A DNA stretch of 64,000 bases from Glaciecola sp947496235 (GCF_050306235.1 NZ_JBLWFH010000011.1:1-64000); one strand, 5' to 3'; counted from the first letter of the stretch, positions 23,580-33,357 are shown. Notes: generated by a model from the sequence alone, not told the origin. Numbers and translations: made by a program.

Positions 23580-25733
23580 CTAAGAAAACTCTTTGCTAGG
23601 TTTTATTTGGCTTAATAAAAACCTGACACTTTCAGAGTTGACTTGCCGCCGTCTTTCAACAATTTCAAGCAGGTGCTTATCTTGAACTTTAAGTCTACCA
23701 ACCCAGAGTGCCATCAAAAACTCTAATGCTCCCTCACCTTGCAAATTATCTGAGTTATCAACGATAGAAATAATTATGTCCGTGATCTGTCTACTAAACT
23801 CTTCATCAACGGCATAGTTTAATTCAGTTGCCTTTGCTGCCCTTAGTAAACAAGCTTGAATAACGCCATCATTGAACCTGTCAAAACACACAGGACTTAA
23901 CAACGTCGAGTGATAAGTGGTTGCTAACCCTTGATCGTTCTTTGCTCTGAGGTCATGAAGAATTGATTGAATTGTCCAATATACATCAGCTTGTGAAGCT
24001 TCCTCTGTTTTAAGACCTAAGCCAGCCCAAAAAGCAAAAGTATTCCTCAACTTCAACGACTCACCGGACGGAGAAGGAAGAAACAAATCACAGTTGCTAG
24101 TATAGTTTTCTAACTCATTTAATCTTTCGTTAAATATTTGTGGTAATTCGTCGAGTTGTTCACCGAGCGGATCACCAACATCTCCATAAGGAGATAAAAT
24201 ATTAATTTCCATATCCCAAGGAGTGAGTGAGTTCTCTCTAAACCTCGGTAAATAACAGGATTCTATAGAAATTAGCTCATGACCACCTAAACATAGATCT
24301 TTGCGAAGCTGCTCATAGTTATCTGGAGACGGCAATTTTGAAAAGCCAACAAAATACGTAATGGTTGCAGACTTATCTATGCCTCTTAATTTTCTAGCCG
24401 TAGCCAGTAACTTTCTACCAGAGGTGATAGCACTAGCAACGACAATAACTGAACTACTGTTTTTTAAATCATCTTCGCTGATGTCGTTGTAACACACAGA
24501 TTTAACAGAAGGATTTCCTGCAATTTTAAGAATGTTGTTTGCAAGGGTTTTAGAGCTTTGATCATCCAAATAAATCACAGTTTCTACATCTCTTGCGAAA
24601 TGTTTATTGACCTTTTTAACTAATTTCGTCTGAAATGGTTCTCCAGCCAGTTTTAAAATAGGTTCAACTTCTATGTAAAAGTGTTCTGGTTCCCAGTTTT
24701 CACTTGGCGAGATATTAAATTGAAGTAAGCTCTTTGTGGCAAACTCTTGGAAAAACTTTTGCCGAATCTGGCTAAAATCGACTTTTTTGATGACTAACAA
24801 CTCATGCTTTGGTGTTTCAGGTATAAACTGCTCGCCTTCAATTTTTATAAGCTTAGAGCCATCCGCACACATTTCACAGTCTTCAGCTTTAACTGAATTA
24901 ATTTCACCCACAGCCGAAGAAATATCAAAAACAGCTTGTTGCCCTGACAGTATTTTTGAGTAAAACAAGGTAAGTATATTTGCAGGAACAAACCTATACC
25001 TGTTAGATATATCTTTTGCTAATCCGCCGCTAGTCGTAGCAGAAATAACAACTAGACTATTTTCATCCTCATGAAAATCATAAGATTTGTTAAATATGTT
25101 ATAGGACTCAAAGCTTTCAATAAGGGGCTGTCTGTCTAAAAACTTATTAGAAAGCTGTACTGCAACACTTATCAAAAACGAAATCGAAGATGTATCGACA
25201 TAAATACGTCTTAAATTAGCCTTTAGATACGGTAATAAGCCAATAGCTAAGAAGGCAACTTCAGTGCCTGATGTAAATAGATTCGATGCTCTAATAAATT
25301 TGTCACAATGATCACCTGATGGCTTCAAAAAGTGATAGCTAGGAAGGGAAGTGATAACCCCTTTTCGCCTAGTGAAAATGTAATTTGCACCTTCAGATAG
25401 AAGAGCTGATGTATAACAGATTTCTTTATCAGTTCCTAAATCGGTTATTACACCATCATTTGAAACGGTTAAGAAAGTAACTTTTTCTTCAACACTGGCA
25501 GTCCACGAGTTGATCTCATCGACAAAGAAGTTTTCTCCTTTTAGCTCTTGCATATCTTGTTTAGAGAAATTGTGACCCATAATTATTAGTCTGTATGGGA
25601 CTAAATTTTCATTGATATCTTCTTTGATGGTTTTTGTTAACGATGAAACTTCATAACCTGCTTGGCAGAAAATGACTAGAGACTTCCGATGTTGCTCCGG
25701 CTCTTGAAATCTAAAAGCAAAGTAATCACTCAT
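23580..25733 (-). CDS. large protein with PRTase-like loops, defence operon component
   Basis: A soluble protein of 717 residues. I do not recognise the whole family. Two segments resemble the PRPP-binding loop of phosphoribosyltransferases: VVISATTSGGLAKDI (228-242) and VIVVASAITSGRKLLATARK (429-448). In both, the usual acidic pair before the TSG is missing, so catalysis with PRPP is doubtful and a nucleotide-sensing role is as likely. A CEMC pair (286-289) may bind metal. The C-terminal 200 residues are helical. It overlaps the GHKL ATPase gene by 4 bp and lies 20 bp before the GajA-like gene, so all four are probably made together. Confidence 0.6.
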   Translation of the reverse strand: MSDYFAFRFQEPEQHRKSLVIFCQAGYEVSSLTKTIKEDINENLVPYRLIIMGHNFSKQDMQELKGENFFVDEINSWTASVEEKVTFLTVSNDGVITDLGTDKEICYTSALLSEGANYIFTRRKGVITSLPSYHFLKPSGDHCDKFIRASNLFTSGTEVAFLAIGLLPYLKANLRRIYVDTSSISFLISVAVQLSNKFLDRQPLIESFESYNIFNKSYDFHEDENSLVVISATTSGGLAKDISNRYRFVPANILTLFYSKILSGQQAVFDISSAVGEINSVKAEDCEMCADGSKLIKIEGEQFIPETPKHELLVIKKVDFSQIRQKFFQEFATKSLLQFNISPSENWEPEHFYIEVEPILKLAGEPFQTKLVKKVNKHFARDVETVIYLDDQSSKTLANNILKIAGNPSVKSVCYNDISEDDLKNSSSVIVVASAITSGRKLLATARKLRGIDKSATITYFVGFSKLPSPDNYEQLRKDLCLGGHELISIESCYLPRFRENSLTPWDMEINILSPYGDVGDPLGEQLDELPQIFNERLNELENYTSNCDLFLPSPSGESLKLRNTFAFWAGLGLKTEEASQADVYWTIQSILHDLRAKNDQGLATTYHSTLLSPVCFDRFNDGVIQACLLRAAKATELNYAVDEEFSRQITDIIISIVDNSDNLQGEGALEFLMALWVGRLKVQDKHLLEIVERRRQVNSESVRFLLSQIKPSKEFS

Positions 25734-26950
25734 AGCGTCACCTCCTGCTCAACACCCTTGTCAAACAGTGGAATTAAAACTGTGACGGCAACGCCTCTAG
25801 TGTCAGCTTGCGCTGTAACTTTTTCTGAGCAGCACTGCTTTGAATGCCAGTCGAAAAAGTCGTAATCGTCATTTTGGTTGGAAAGAAATGGATTTCTTAC
25901 AAAGTCGCGATATACAGATAGGTTATTTGACCTGACTTTCATAAATCCATTCAATGCAGTTAGGTTTGCCATTACCGCAGGTAGGCCATTTCCTTTTATC
26001 TCATCCGGGGTTGAAGAACTTCTGAATTTAAAACACTGCTTCAATATTGCATATTGCTTACTAACATCCATTTCTTTAATACTTCCTGTGCCATTATGAT
26101 CAGCTAGCCATCGACCACAAAAGCCTAGACCTGAATCAACAATGCTAATTTCTACAAACCTTCGAGTTGAGTTTTTAGTCTGATTTAAGTTATCAATATA
26201 CTGACTCAACACCTCATCATTACTGATTGATTTAGAAATAGCTTCTTCAACTAAATTAATTCCATAGCTATATATCACCCTAGTCGCAGGTTTTAGCCAA
26301 ACAGAGCGGTTTTCGCTTTTGGTGCCGTGCTCATGAGTATTTACAAAAAGCTCGTAGAACATTCTGCCCAAATTGTTAACCTTAGAGTCATCAGGCAAGG
26401 TCGCGCCTCCTGCAACGCTGGCAGAACGTTCAACCATAGACCTTACAAGACTAGTAATCTTATCAACACTTTTTGGGGATGGGTGGTAACCAGGTACTGT
26501 AGAATAAAACTGAGGTGCAAACCCTTTGGTACTATGGTCAACAAATGAATACCAGCAAAGACGGCCTCTATTTTGCCCAAAATTATTTTCTGATTGCTTT
26601 TCTATGGCACATTTTGCTTGACGGTTTACGTCTGGTCGCACATTTGGTGTTTCTTCAGAGGGCAAATCTATTTTTTTTGCCATCATCATCGCAGTGAACT
26701 TATGGGGTTGTGCGATAATATCGACAACCGCTTCATCTTTCGTTTTTTGGCTTGGCTTAATTTCGACTTTTCGATCTTTACTTAAATTCGCCCAGGTGTT
26801 CACAGCTTGTATTGCTGCTGCGTAGCCACCAAAAGCAAATTTGCTGTTACCTACTGGAATTTGTAAAATTTGGTCTTCTGGTGAATCAGATAACTGAGAA
26901 AAGAACTTCTCTATTTTATCTATCTCCAAAGTAGCGGGTAAAGATTTCAT
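25730..26950 (-). CDS. GHKL (HATPase) ATP-binding protein, defence operon component
   Basis: A protein of 406 residues with a Bergerat-fold ATP site: N box FYELFVNTHEHG (198-209, with E200, N204 and H207/H208), G1 box VDSGLGF (271-277) and G2 box KGNGLPAV (319-326). No histidine phosphorylation domain, response-regulator domain or membrane segment is visible, so it is not a sensor kinase. Residues 1-160 are of unknown fold. AGGGAC lies before the ATG. It is 25 bp after hsdS and overlaps the next gene by 4 bp. Its place at the head of the Gabija-like genes suggests an ATP-driven sensor or clamp. That role is inference. Confidence 0.75.
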   Translation of the reverse strand: MKSLPATLEIDKIEKFFSQLSDSPEDQILQIPVGNSKFAFGGYAAAIQAVNTWANLSKDRKVEIKPSQKTKDEAVVDIIAQPHKFTAMMMAKKIDLPSEETPNVRPDVNRQAKCAIEKQSENNFGQNRGRLCWYSFVDHSTKGFAPQFYSTVPGYHPSPKSVDKITSLVRSMVERSASVAGGATLPDDSKVNNLGRMFYELFVNTHEHGTKSENRSVWLKPATRVIYSYGINLVEEAISKSISNDEVLSQYIDNLNQTKNSTRRFVEISIVDSGLGFCGRWLADHNGTGSIKEMDVSKQYAILKQCFKFRSSSTPDEIKGNGLPAVMANLTALNGFMKVRSNNLSVYRDFVRNPFLSNQNDDYDFFDWHSKQCCSEKVTAQADTRGVAVTVLIPLFDKGVEQEVTL

Positions 26951-26975
26951 TATTAGTCCCTATTAAGTAATTCCG

Positions 26976-28244
26976 TTATGAGGTTATCAACTCGCCGCGA
27001 AAGGCTTTAGCTAGTATTGACTGAGTGAGTTTGTCTAAACGAGCTTTGGCGGCGTTATATTGTTTTTCGACAGTATTCGCATGTTCAAATAGCTCTTCAA
27101 TTACAGCTACAATTTTGAGTTGTTCTGCTACGTTAGGAAAATGAACTTCAATTGACGAAACTTTTGAAATACTTAAGGTATAGAGGCCAGCCCCTGAAGT
27201 AGCCTTTTCCCTAATCATTTGCTTTCCAATTGGCGACATTAAAAAATAAAGTAAAAAATCAGGATTTATAACTTCAGGGTTACTTCTCACCTTTATTAAG
27301 TGATTCTGATGAACGCACTCTTCTAACTGGGATTTCCATATCGCTACTCGACCTATTTGATCAATACTGCCATTGCCTTCAACAACTAAAAGATCATTAT
27401 GATTAACGGTTACTCTGCTTAACTCTTTTTCTTTTACGCCTATCTCTTTCACTTCATCTAAAACTATTCGATTTTCGTAAACGTTTGCGACTCTTAAGTA
27501 GGGTTTTAGTAAAGGAAATGTTCCTCTCTTCGAATTTTTAGTTAAACCTCCTGTAACCTCAGTAATATCACCTAACAGTGATTGAGAAGGCTCCCAAACT
27601 ACATTGTTTTCTTCTCGCCAGTCTTTGGTTAGTTCGCCGGAGGTGGCGGCGGCGAGCACGGATTGGCGGAAGCGTTTTAGGGTGGTTGGGATTTTGTCGA
27701 GGCGTGCTTGTGCCGCTTCGACTTTGGCTAAGACTGAATCCAGTTTATCGGTAATGCTCTTTTGTTGTTGAATTGGTGCAAGTGGAATGTTGAACGCTTT
27801 TAATTTCTTCTGATTTAACGATGACTGATTAACTGCGTGTTGTGCATGAGCGGAAAACTCGCCTAATAATCGGAAGTATTTGCAGTAATAATTAAAATAT
27901 CGAGGCTCAGCAAGTTCATTTACAGCTAAACGTAATAAATTTACGCCATGATATAAATTAACGTTACTAGGAACTATCGCTGTTTTGCCCAGATGTAATG
28001 CACTATTGATATGACTAAATAAAATATCGTTTTCTTGTAGTCGATATTTTTCTATTTTCTCCTCATCGTAACTTTCTAAATAACCAATGCGATTTAAGTC
28101 TATTTTCTGATCAGCAATAGTTTCGATTCGCGAAACGGGAACGCCAACACCTTCTTTATTTTGCTTTCCGTTCACTCCATTGGTCACTAACGAGAGAACA
28201 TCACCAAAAGTCTTTAACTCCCAACCTTGAGGCAACTGGCTCAT
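26976..28244 (-). CDS. hsdS: type I restriction-modification specificity subunit
   Basis: The DNA-recognition subunit of a type I system, 422 residues. It has two target recognition domains (about 5-150 and 215-370) that each start with the usual form (LPQGWELKTFGDVLSL and EPSQSLLGDITEVTGG). A long helix ends each one (LDSVLAKVEAAQARLDKIPT and ARLDKLTQSILAKAFRGEL). These helices set the spacing of the bipartite site. The target sequence cannot be read from the protein. It overlaps hsdM by 4 bp (ATGA). Confidence 0.93.
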   Translation of the reverse strand: MSQLPQGWELKTFGDVLSLVTNGVNGKQNKEGVGVPVSRIETIADQKIDLNRIGYLESYDEEKIEKYRLQENDILFSHINSALHLGKTAIVPSNVNLYHGVNLLRLAVNELAEPRYFNYYCKYFRLLGEFSAHAQHAVNQSSLNQKKLKAFNIPLAPIQQQKSITDKLDSVLAKVEAAQARLDKIPTTLKRFRQSVLAAATSGELTKDWREENNVVWEPSQSLLGDITEVTGGLTKNSKRGTFPLLKPYLRVANVYENRIVLDEVKEIGVKEKELSRVTVNHNDLLVVEGNGSIDQIGRVAIWKSQLEECVHQNHLIKVRSNPEVINPDFLLYFLMSPIGKQMIREKATSGAGLYTLSISKVSSIEVHFPNVAEQLKIVAVIEELFEHANTVEKQYNAAKARLDKLTQSILAKAFRGELITS

Positions 28245-29749
28245 GCAATAACCTCATCCGTTTCTTCCGCAGCATCTAGCTCTACTAAAATAGACTGTAA
28301 ATCAGTAATCGCACCAGATAACTCTTCTATCGCTTCATTAATCAATACATCCGGCTCTGGTAAGTTGGCAGCATCTTCAATGCTGTCATCACGAATCCAA
28401 GCAAGATCGAGTGAATCGTCTTTTGCGGTAATTTCTTCACGGGTGAAAGCTCTTAATCTACAAGTATCGACATCACCAATTTCACTGCCGTCTTTGTGAT
28501 TATCAATAAATGCTTGGCGTTTGGTTTCATCCACTTGCGTTAAGTCGCTACCAACCGCTTGATAGAATTCATCAAAGTGGGCCTTAGTTAACACAGTGCG
28601 TTTACCAAATTGTGGCATATTGGCACGAAGGTCATATACCCACACCTTCTTGGTGTTGCCTTTGTCTTTGGTAATGTCGGTAGGTTTTTCAAAAAACAAT
28701 ACGTTGGTTTTCACACCTGCGGCGTAGAAGATACCTGTTGGTAACCTTAAAATAGTGTGCAGGTTGCACTTTTCCATCAAGTCATTGCGAATTTTACGAC
28801 CTGTGGAGCCTTCGAATAATACGTTGTCTGGCAATACAACAGCGGCACGACCACCTGGCTTTAACATGCTGTGGTACATAGTATGTAAAAACGCTAACTG
28901 CTTGTTAGAGGTGTAATGAACAAGGTCATCCCTTGTAGGTACGCCACCACCTTGCTTGGTTCCAAAAGGCGGGTTGGCTAGTATCAAGCTGGCTTTGGGT
29001 AGGGCTTTACCTTCGTTTGATAAGGTATCACCAAATAACACCCCTGCATTGGTGTCGTCTACGGCTAAGTCGTGCAACATCAAATTCATCATGGCTAGGC
29101 GGCGTGTGTCTGGTACTAGCTCCATGCCGAAGAACGTACCATGTTGGTATTTGTTGTAAGCCGCCTCGTCGAGCATTTTGATGTCATTATTCTTTTCGAT
29201 TTCATGATGAGCAGCAATCAAGAACCCGCCTGTCCCAGCCGTTGGGTCTACTATGACATCATCAAGGCTTGGCTTCATAAGCTCCACCATGACTTCAATC
29301 AGTACACGCGGCGTAAAATATTGGCCTGCACCGGACTTCTTCTCGCTGGCGTTAATTTCCAGCAAGCCTTCGTACATGTCACCTAAACCTTCATGTTTGG
29401 CTGAATACCAATCAAGATTGTCGATTTCAGTTACCAACTTGTTCAGAGTGGCAGGTTTACGAATACAGGTAGATGCATCGGCGAAAATGGCTTTGGTGAT
29501 CAAAGAGCCGTGAGATCCTAAATGGATCAGTAACTTTTTGTATTCTTCTAATCGGGTTGCAGCGTTAAAGTTTTCAATATCTGTCCAACGGAAACCTTCT
29601 GGGATCAGTTCATCTTGGCCTGTTTCTTCCACCATTTTTAAAAAGATAAGGTAAGTCAGCTCGTTGAGGTATTCGTGATAGGTTACACCGTCATCACGTA
29701 ACAGATTACATAGGTTCCAGAGTTTGTTGATTAAGTCTTGTGTGCTCAT
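28241..29749 (-). CDS. hsdM: type I restriction-modification DNA methyltransferase subunit
   Basis: An N6-adenine methyltransferase of 502 residues. The N-terminal helical HsdM domain (1-130) is followed by the SAM site DPTAGTGGF (168-176) and the catalytic NPPF (259-262). A C-terminal acidic helix contacts HsdS. It modifies the host DNA at the site set by HsdS and forms the core of the restriction complex. It lies 69 bp after hsdR and overlaps hsdS. Gene order R-M-S on one strand is one of the common arrangements. Confidence 0.95.
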   Translation of the reverse strand: MSTQDLINKLWNLCNLLRDDGVTYHEYLNELTYLIFLKMVEETGQDELIPEGFRWTDIENFNAATRLEEYKKLLIHLGSHGSLITKAIFADASTCIRKPATLNKLVTEIDNLDWYSAKHEGLGDMYEGLLEINASEKKSGAGQYFTPRVLIEVMVELMKPSLDDVIVDPTAGTGGFLIAAHHEIEKNNDIKMLDEAAYNKYQHGTFFGMELVPDTRRLAMMNLMLHDLAVDDTNAGVLFGDTLSNEGKALPKASLILANPPFGTKQGGGVPTRDDLVHYTSNKQLAFLHTMYHSMLKPGGRAAVVLPDNVLFEGSTGRKIRNDLMEKCNLHTILRLPTGIFYAAGVKTNVLFFEKPTDITKDKGNTKKVWVYDLRANMPQFGKRTVLTKAHFDEFYQAVGSDLTQVDETKRQAFIDNHKDGSEIGDVDTCRLRAFTREEITAKDDSLDLAWIRDDSIEDAANLPEPDVLINEAIEELSGAITDLQSILVELDAAEETDEVIA

Positions 29750-29818
29750 TGATATCTACTTATAAGTTCTTTGTCACAGGTAAAATTCCTGCATTTTTAA
29801 TCGGCATAGTATATAAGA

Positions 29819-32800
29819 TTATGCCGATTGCTGTTGTTCACTGTCTGACCAAATAGCCCGATTAAACTGGTTGAGTATGTCAGTTACGGGTTGGTCAAAT
29901 AACTTGGTCGCACGCTTAATACCGCCCATGTTTTTGAAAATACCTTCGTTAAGGTTACTTTCATCCACAACTATATTGGCTTTAATTTGCCCTGCGATGG
30001 TTTCAAGCCATTCTCGCTGTGGTGTTTTCCATGGTTGGCTGGAGAGTATTTTATCGAGTGCTCTATCGACTCTTTGCTCATAAGGCTCCAATGCTTCACC
30101 AATAGCAGCTTGACGTATATGACCAATAATTCTAGCGGCGATATCTTCGTTTTTAACTTCTTTCCACGCTTCTTTTAAATCTTGCTCACGGAATTCATTT
30201 TTCTCTAGTTCTAAGGCAAGCTCTTTGAGGCTATCGCGTGTGAGTTCCCATGGGCGCTGAATGACGGTTTGTATTGCGACCATTCGGTTGCTATTAGCAT
30301 TCACAAAGCTGGAAAAGGCCGTTAAATAATCCTCAGGCTTTTGACCGCTACCGTAGCCCGTTGAAGTACCTGTTACTTCATCTTCATGGGTGGAGATCAC
30401 AACGGTACTGCCACCGCCTCCTTTACCAGAGACTTTCATATCGAGTAATTCACCTAAACCTGGGTGATTCACAAACCAGTCGGCAACGTCCGTCAGTTTC
30501 ATGCTTTTCAGCTCTTGAGCAAACTCTTTTGGTGGTTTGCCAACAATGCGCTCAAAGTCTGAGTTTTGGGACGGTGATAGATAATTCTTTTTGCTTTGTA
30601 ACTTGGCAAGGAACTGGTCTTTCGCTAGTTGTTGAAGTTTAGGATCTGAACTGCCTGTGATTTCAGTTTCTAACTCCGTGAAAGTGATATCTACCTTGGT
30701 GACAACAGGTTTCATGCTGTTGACCTTTTCTAACTGTTTGTAGATATCGACGGCATCGAAAATACGGAAACGCTCTTTGGCAATCTCATCACAACGGCGA
30801 GTTGCACGGCCAAGCATTTGTTCAAACAAAATACGGCTGTTTACTCGACGTAAAAATACAAGATTACATATAGATGGAACGTCTACCCCTGTTGTTAATA
30901 AATCTACGGTAACGGCAATATTGGGTAGTCGATCATTTTTATATCGACGGATTTTTTCCAGCGGCTTGTCTGATGCACCAGTGATCTTTTGAATGGCATC
31001 ATCTTCCACTTCGCCGTGGTAGTTTTCACATGCATCTTTTAAGGCTTCAACCACTTCGTCTGCATGTTTGTCTGTTACACAGAATATCAGTGATTTTTCT
31101 GGTGAGTACGGGTTAAGCGAATCGCTTTCAATCAACCACTTGCAAACTTCTTTAGTAAATTCAGGCGCAATAACCTTACGATTGAACTGGGCAACTTCAA
31201 AGTTTAGCTCATCAGGTGTGTTAATTAATTCCAATTCTTGAGTTTGTGGATCATATACCTGCACGGGTTCATTGATTGCGTACTTGATACCTTCGGTATT
31301 AAGCTTGGTATGAATGCGTGTTGGTGGTAAGTGATCAACAAGGTGACCATCGATAACCGCCTCAGTGTAGGAGTAGGTAAACACAGGATCACCGAAGATA
31401 TCTTTGGTATGAAGTGCAGGAGTTGCAGTTAATCCGACTTTAAAGGCATCAAAATACTCTATAACCGCACGGTACTTAGACATGTAATCTTTTTGATCAC
31501 GGAACTTCACTTCGGTTTCACTCAGTTCGCGATCAAGTAAATAACCCCTATGACATTCGTCAACAACGATACAGTCATACTGCCCAACACCTGGTTTAGC
31601 TCCATCATCTGACGGGTACATAATGCGCTTTACTAAACCTTGTACGGTAGCAACGTGAACTTTGGTATCGTCTTCTGGATTAGGCTTGCGCGCTTTTTCT
31701 GGCTCGATGCCTAAAACTTCAAACGTGTCGGCAAAGGTGTTGAGGTTTTCCATACGAACCTCACCAAAATCTACTGTCGCTTGAACACCTAATGCGCTTC
31801 TATCAACTAAAAATAGAATTCGGCGAAAACGCTCTGCTTTTAACAGACGATAAACCAAGGCAATACAGGTTTTGGTTTTCCCAGTACCTGTTGCCATAGC
31901 CACCATAGCTTTGTCTTTACCATCCTTAATAGCTTGTTCGACACTTAATATCGCTTTCTTCTGATAGTCACGAAGTTTAAGTTCGTAATCAAAGCTCATA
32001 TCGTCAAGCTCGGCATTGGCTTGTTGAGGGGTTTGGCGCAAATAGGTTTTGATTTCTTGTGGTGAATACCAGCCTTTTAACGCTTTGCGGCGGTTGGTGT
32101 TGTCACGTACATCTAAAAACCAAATGCCACTTTCTTGTTCTAGCTGTTTCAAGTAAGCACGGCCATTGGTGGCAAAGGTAAGTGGTGCGTTGAATTCCCC
32201 CCCTTCACCATTTGAATAGCGAGTGGTTTCAATATCTTCTGATAATTGCTCTATACCGCTGGCGTATCGCTTGGCTTGGTCTATTGCTCCATAAACATTC
32301 TTAGCGGTCTTTTTCGCCTCAATCACACCAACTAAAGTCATGCCTATGAAAAGCGCATAGTCGGCAGGGCCTGATTGGGTAGGCCACTCAGCAATAGCTT
32401 TGTTCTTGTTTGGTTCTGGACGAGTGCCTTTTGCATAGCGTAAATTTTCAGTGTCCGCTTCCCAACCAGCATCGACCAACTGTTGATCGATAACAACACG
32501 GGTTTCTGCTTCATCCATTTCAAAAGGGGATTTTTCAATGCGCTTAAGTTCAGCCGCTTGCTCTTCTTTTGGTTTAGCTTGGAATGATTTAATAAATTCT
32601 TGGTTAGCAGCTTCAGCAGCTGATTTGTATTTCTCAGCTTCTTTTTCGCTTTCAATTGCCAGTTGTTCCCAAAGCGATTTGTCGGCTGCCATTTTCTCAG
32701 CACGATCATGCTCAGCTTTTGCTTTTTCAGCTTCGATGCGGCTGAGTTCTTCAGCCGTTTTAATACGTTCAGAGCTACGTTGGGATTCTGTTTTAAGTTG

Positions 32801-33268
32801 CTCTACTTGTTCTTCGAGCTGGCGTACATATTCAGATGGGTCTTGTGGTTTTACAAACTTTTTGATTTTAAAGCCTTTGGCAGCGGAACCGCCAAAAGTG
32901 ATGTGGAACCACATTGCCAAAGCATGGCCGACCATGATGGCTTTTAGTGCATCACGGTGACTGGTGCTATCGAATTCGTGAGTGGCAGTATTACCAAGTT
33001 TGCGAATAGTATGAAATGCATCACGAACATTGTCGTCGAGCCGGAGGTTGTAATCTAAGTCACGAAGTAGATCGACTTGCTTGACATTACTACCAGCTTC
33101 AACACCTATGCGGGCAGCTATTGCTTGGGCGATGGCTTCACCCAGTTGGCGCATTTTGATAAGGGAAGTATTAGGATCAGGAGAGAAATTCCGCTCAGCG
33201 GACTCGGCCAGCTTGAACAGCCAGTCATGGTGCTTTTTCAGGAAATCGAAATTGCTTGTACTCTCCAT
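29819..33268 (-). CDS. hsdR: type I restriction endonuclease subunit (EcoEI-type)
   Basis: The motor and nuclease subunit, 1149 residues. An N-terminal DUF4145-like region (about 20-120) is followed by a charged coiled coil (about 143-230). The PD-(D/E)xK nuclease has D303 (PADYALF) and E317-x-K319 (GVIEAKK). The superfamily 2 translocase has Walker A ATGTGKTK (459-466) and a DECH box (569-572). The C-terminal EcoEI_R_C-type domain binds the methyltransferase. It cleaves unmodified DNA far from the recognition site after ATP-driven translocation. It is the first gene of the leftward block. An in-frame start at 33268 fits the family N-terminus. Confidence 0.94.
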   Translation of the reverse strand: MESTSNFDFLKKHHDWLFKLAESAERNFSPDPNTSLIKMRQLGEAIAQAIAARIGVEAGSNVKQVDLLRDLDYNLRLDDNVRDAFHTIRKLGNTATHEFDSTSHRDALKAIMVGHALAMWFHITFGGSAAKGFKIKKFVKPQDPSEYVRQLEEQVEQLKTESQRSSERIKTAEELSRIEAEKAKAEHDRAEKMAADKSLWEQLAIESEKEAEKYKSAAEAANQEFIKSFQAKPKEEQAAELKRIEKSPFEMDEAETRVVIDQQLVDAGWEADTENLRYAKGTRPEPNKNKAIAEWPTQSGPADYALFIGMTLVGVIEAKKTAKNVYGAIDQAKRYASGIEQLSEDIETTRYSNGEGGEFNAPLTFATNGRAYLKQLEQESGIWFLDVRDNTNRRKALKGWYSPQEIKTYLRQTPQQANAELDDMSFDYELKLRDYQKKAILSVEQAIKDGKDKAMVAMATGTGKTKTCIALVYRLLKAERFRRILFLVDRSALGVQATVDFGEVRMENLNTFADTFEVLGIEPEKARKPNPEDDTKVHVATVQGLVKRIMYPSDDGAKPGVGQYDCIVVDECHRGYLLDRELSETEVKFRDQKDYMSKYRAVIEYFDAFKVGLTATPALHTKDIFGDPVFTYSYTEAVIDGHLVDHLPPTRIHTKLNTEGIKYAINEPVQVYDPQTQELELINTPDELNFEVAQFNRKVIAPEFTKEVCKWLIESDSLNPYSPEKSLIFCVTDKHADEVVEALKDACENYHGEVEDDAIQKITGASDKPLEKIRRYKNDRLPNIAVTVDLLTTGVDVPSICNLVFLRRVNSRILFEQMLGRATRRCDEIAKERFRIFDAVDIYKQLEKVNSMKPVVTKVDITFTELETEITGSSDPKLQQLAKDQFLAKLQSKKNYLSPSQNSDFERIVGKPPKEFAQELKSMKLTDVADWFVNHPGLGELLDMKVSGKGGGGSTVVISTHEDEVTGTSTGYGSGQKPEDYLTAFSSFVNANSNRMVAIQTVIQRPWELTRDSLKELALELEKNEFREQDLKEAWKEVKNEDIAARIIGHIRQAAIGEALEPYEQRVDRALDKILSSQPWKTPQREWLETIAGQIKANIVVDESNLNEGIFKNMGGIKRATKLFDQPVTDILNQFNRAIWSDSEQQQSA

Positions 33269-33342
33269 TGTTTAATCCCTTTTATTGTTATTTTGCCCTT
33301 AGTGAATCGACCTATAAATTTAGTCCATTTATCAAAAAGATA

Positions 33343-33357
33343 ATAACTGATAGTTAT
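33343..33357. promoter_or_regulatory. palindrome upstream of hsdR
   Basis: ATAACT-GAT-AGTTAT is a perfect 6-bp inverted repeat with a 3-bp spacer, about 75 bp upstream of the hsdR start in very AT-rich DNA. It could be an operator for the defence block. ATAACTGA also occurs in the hipBA promoter region (36366-36373). Confidence 0.45.

Noticed and set aside
32538..32960. 140-codon frame on the + strand opposite hsdR
   Set aside because: It is antisense to the Ala/Glu/Lys-rich coiled coil of hsdR, which makes long open frames by composition; no ribosome binding site and no domain.
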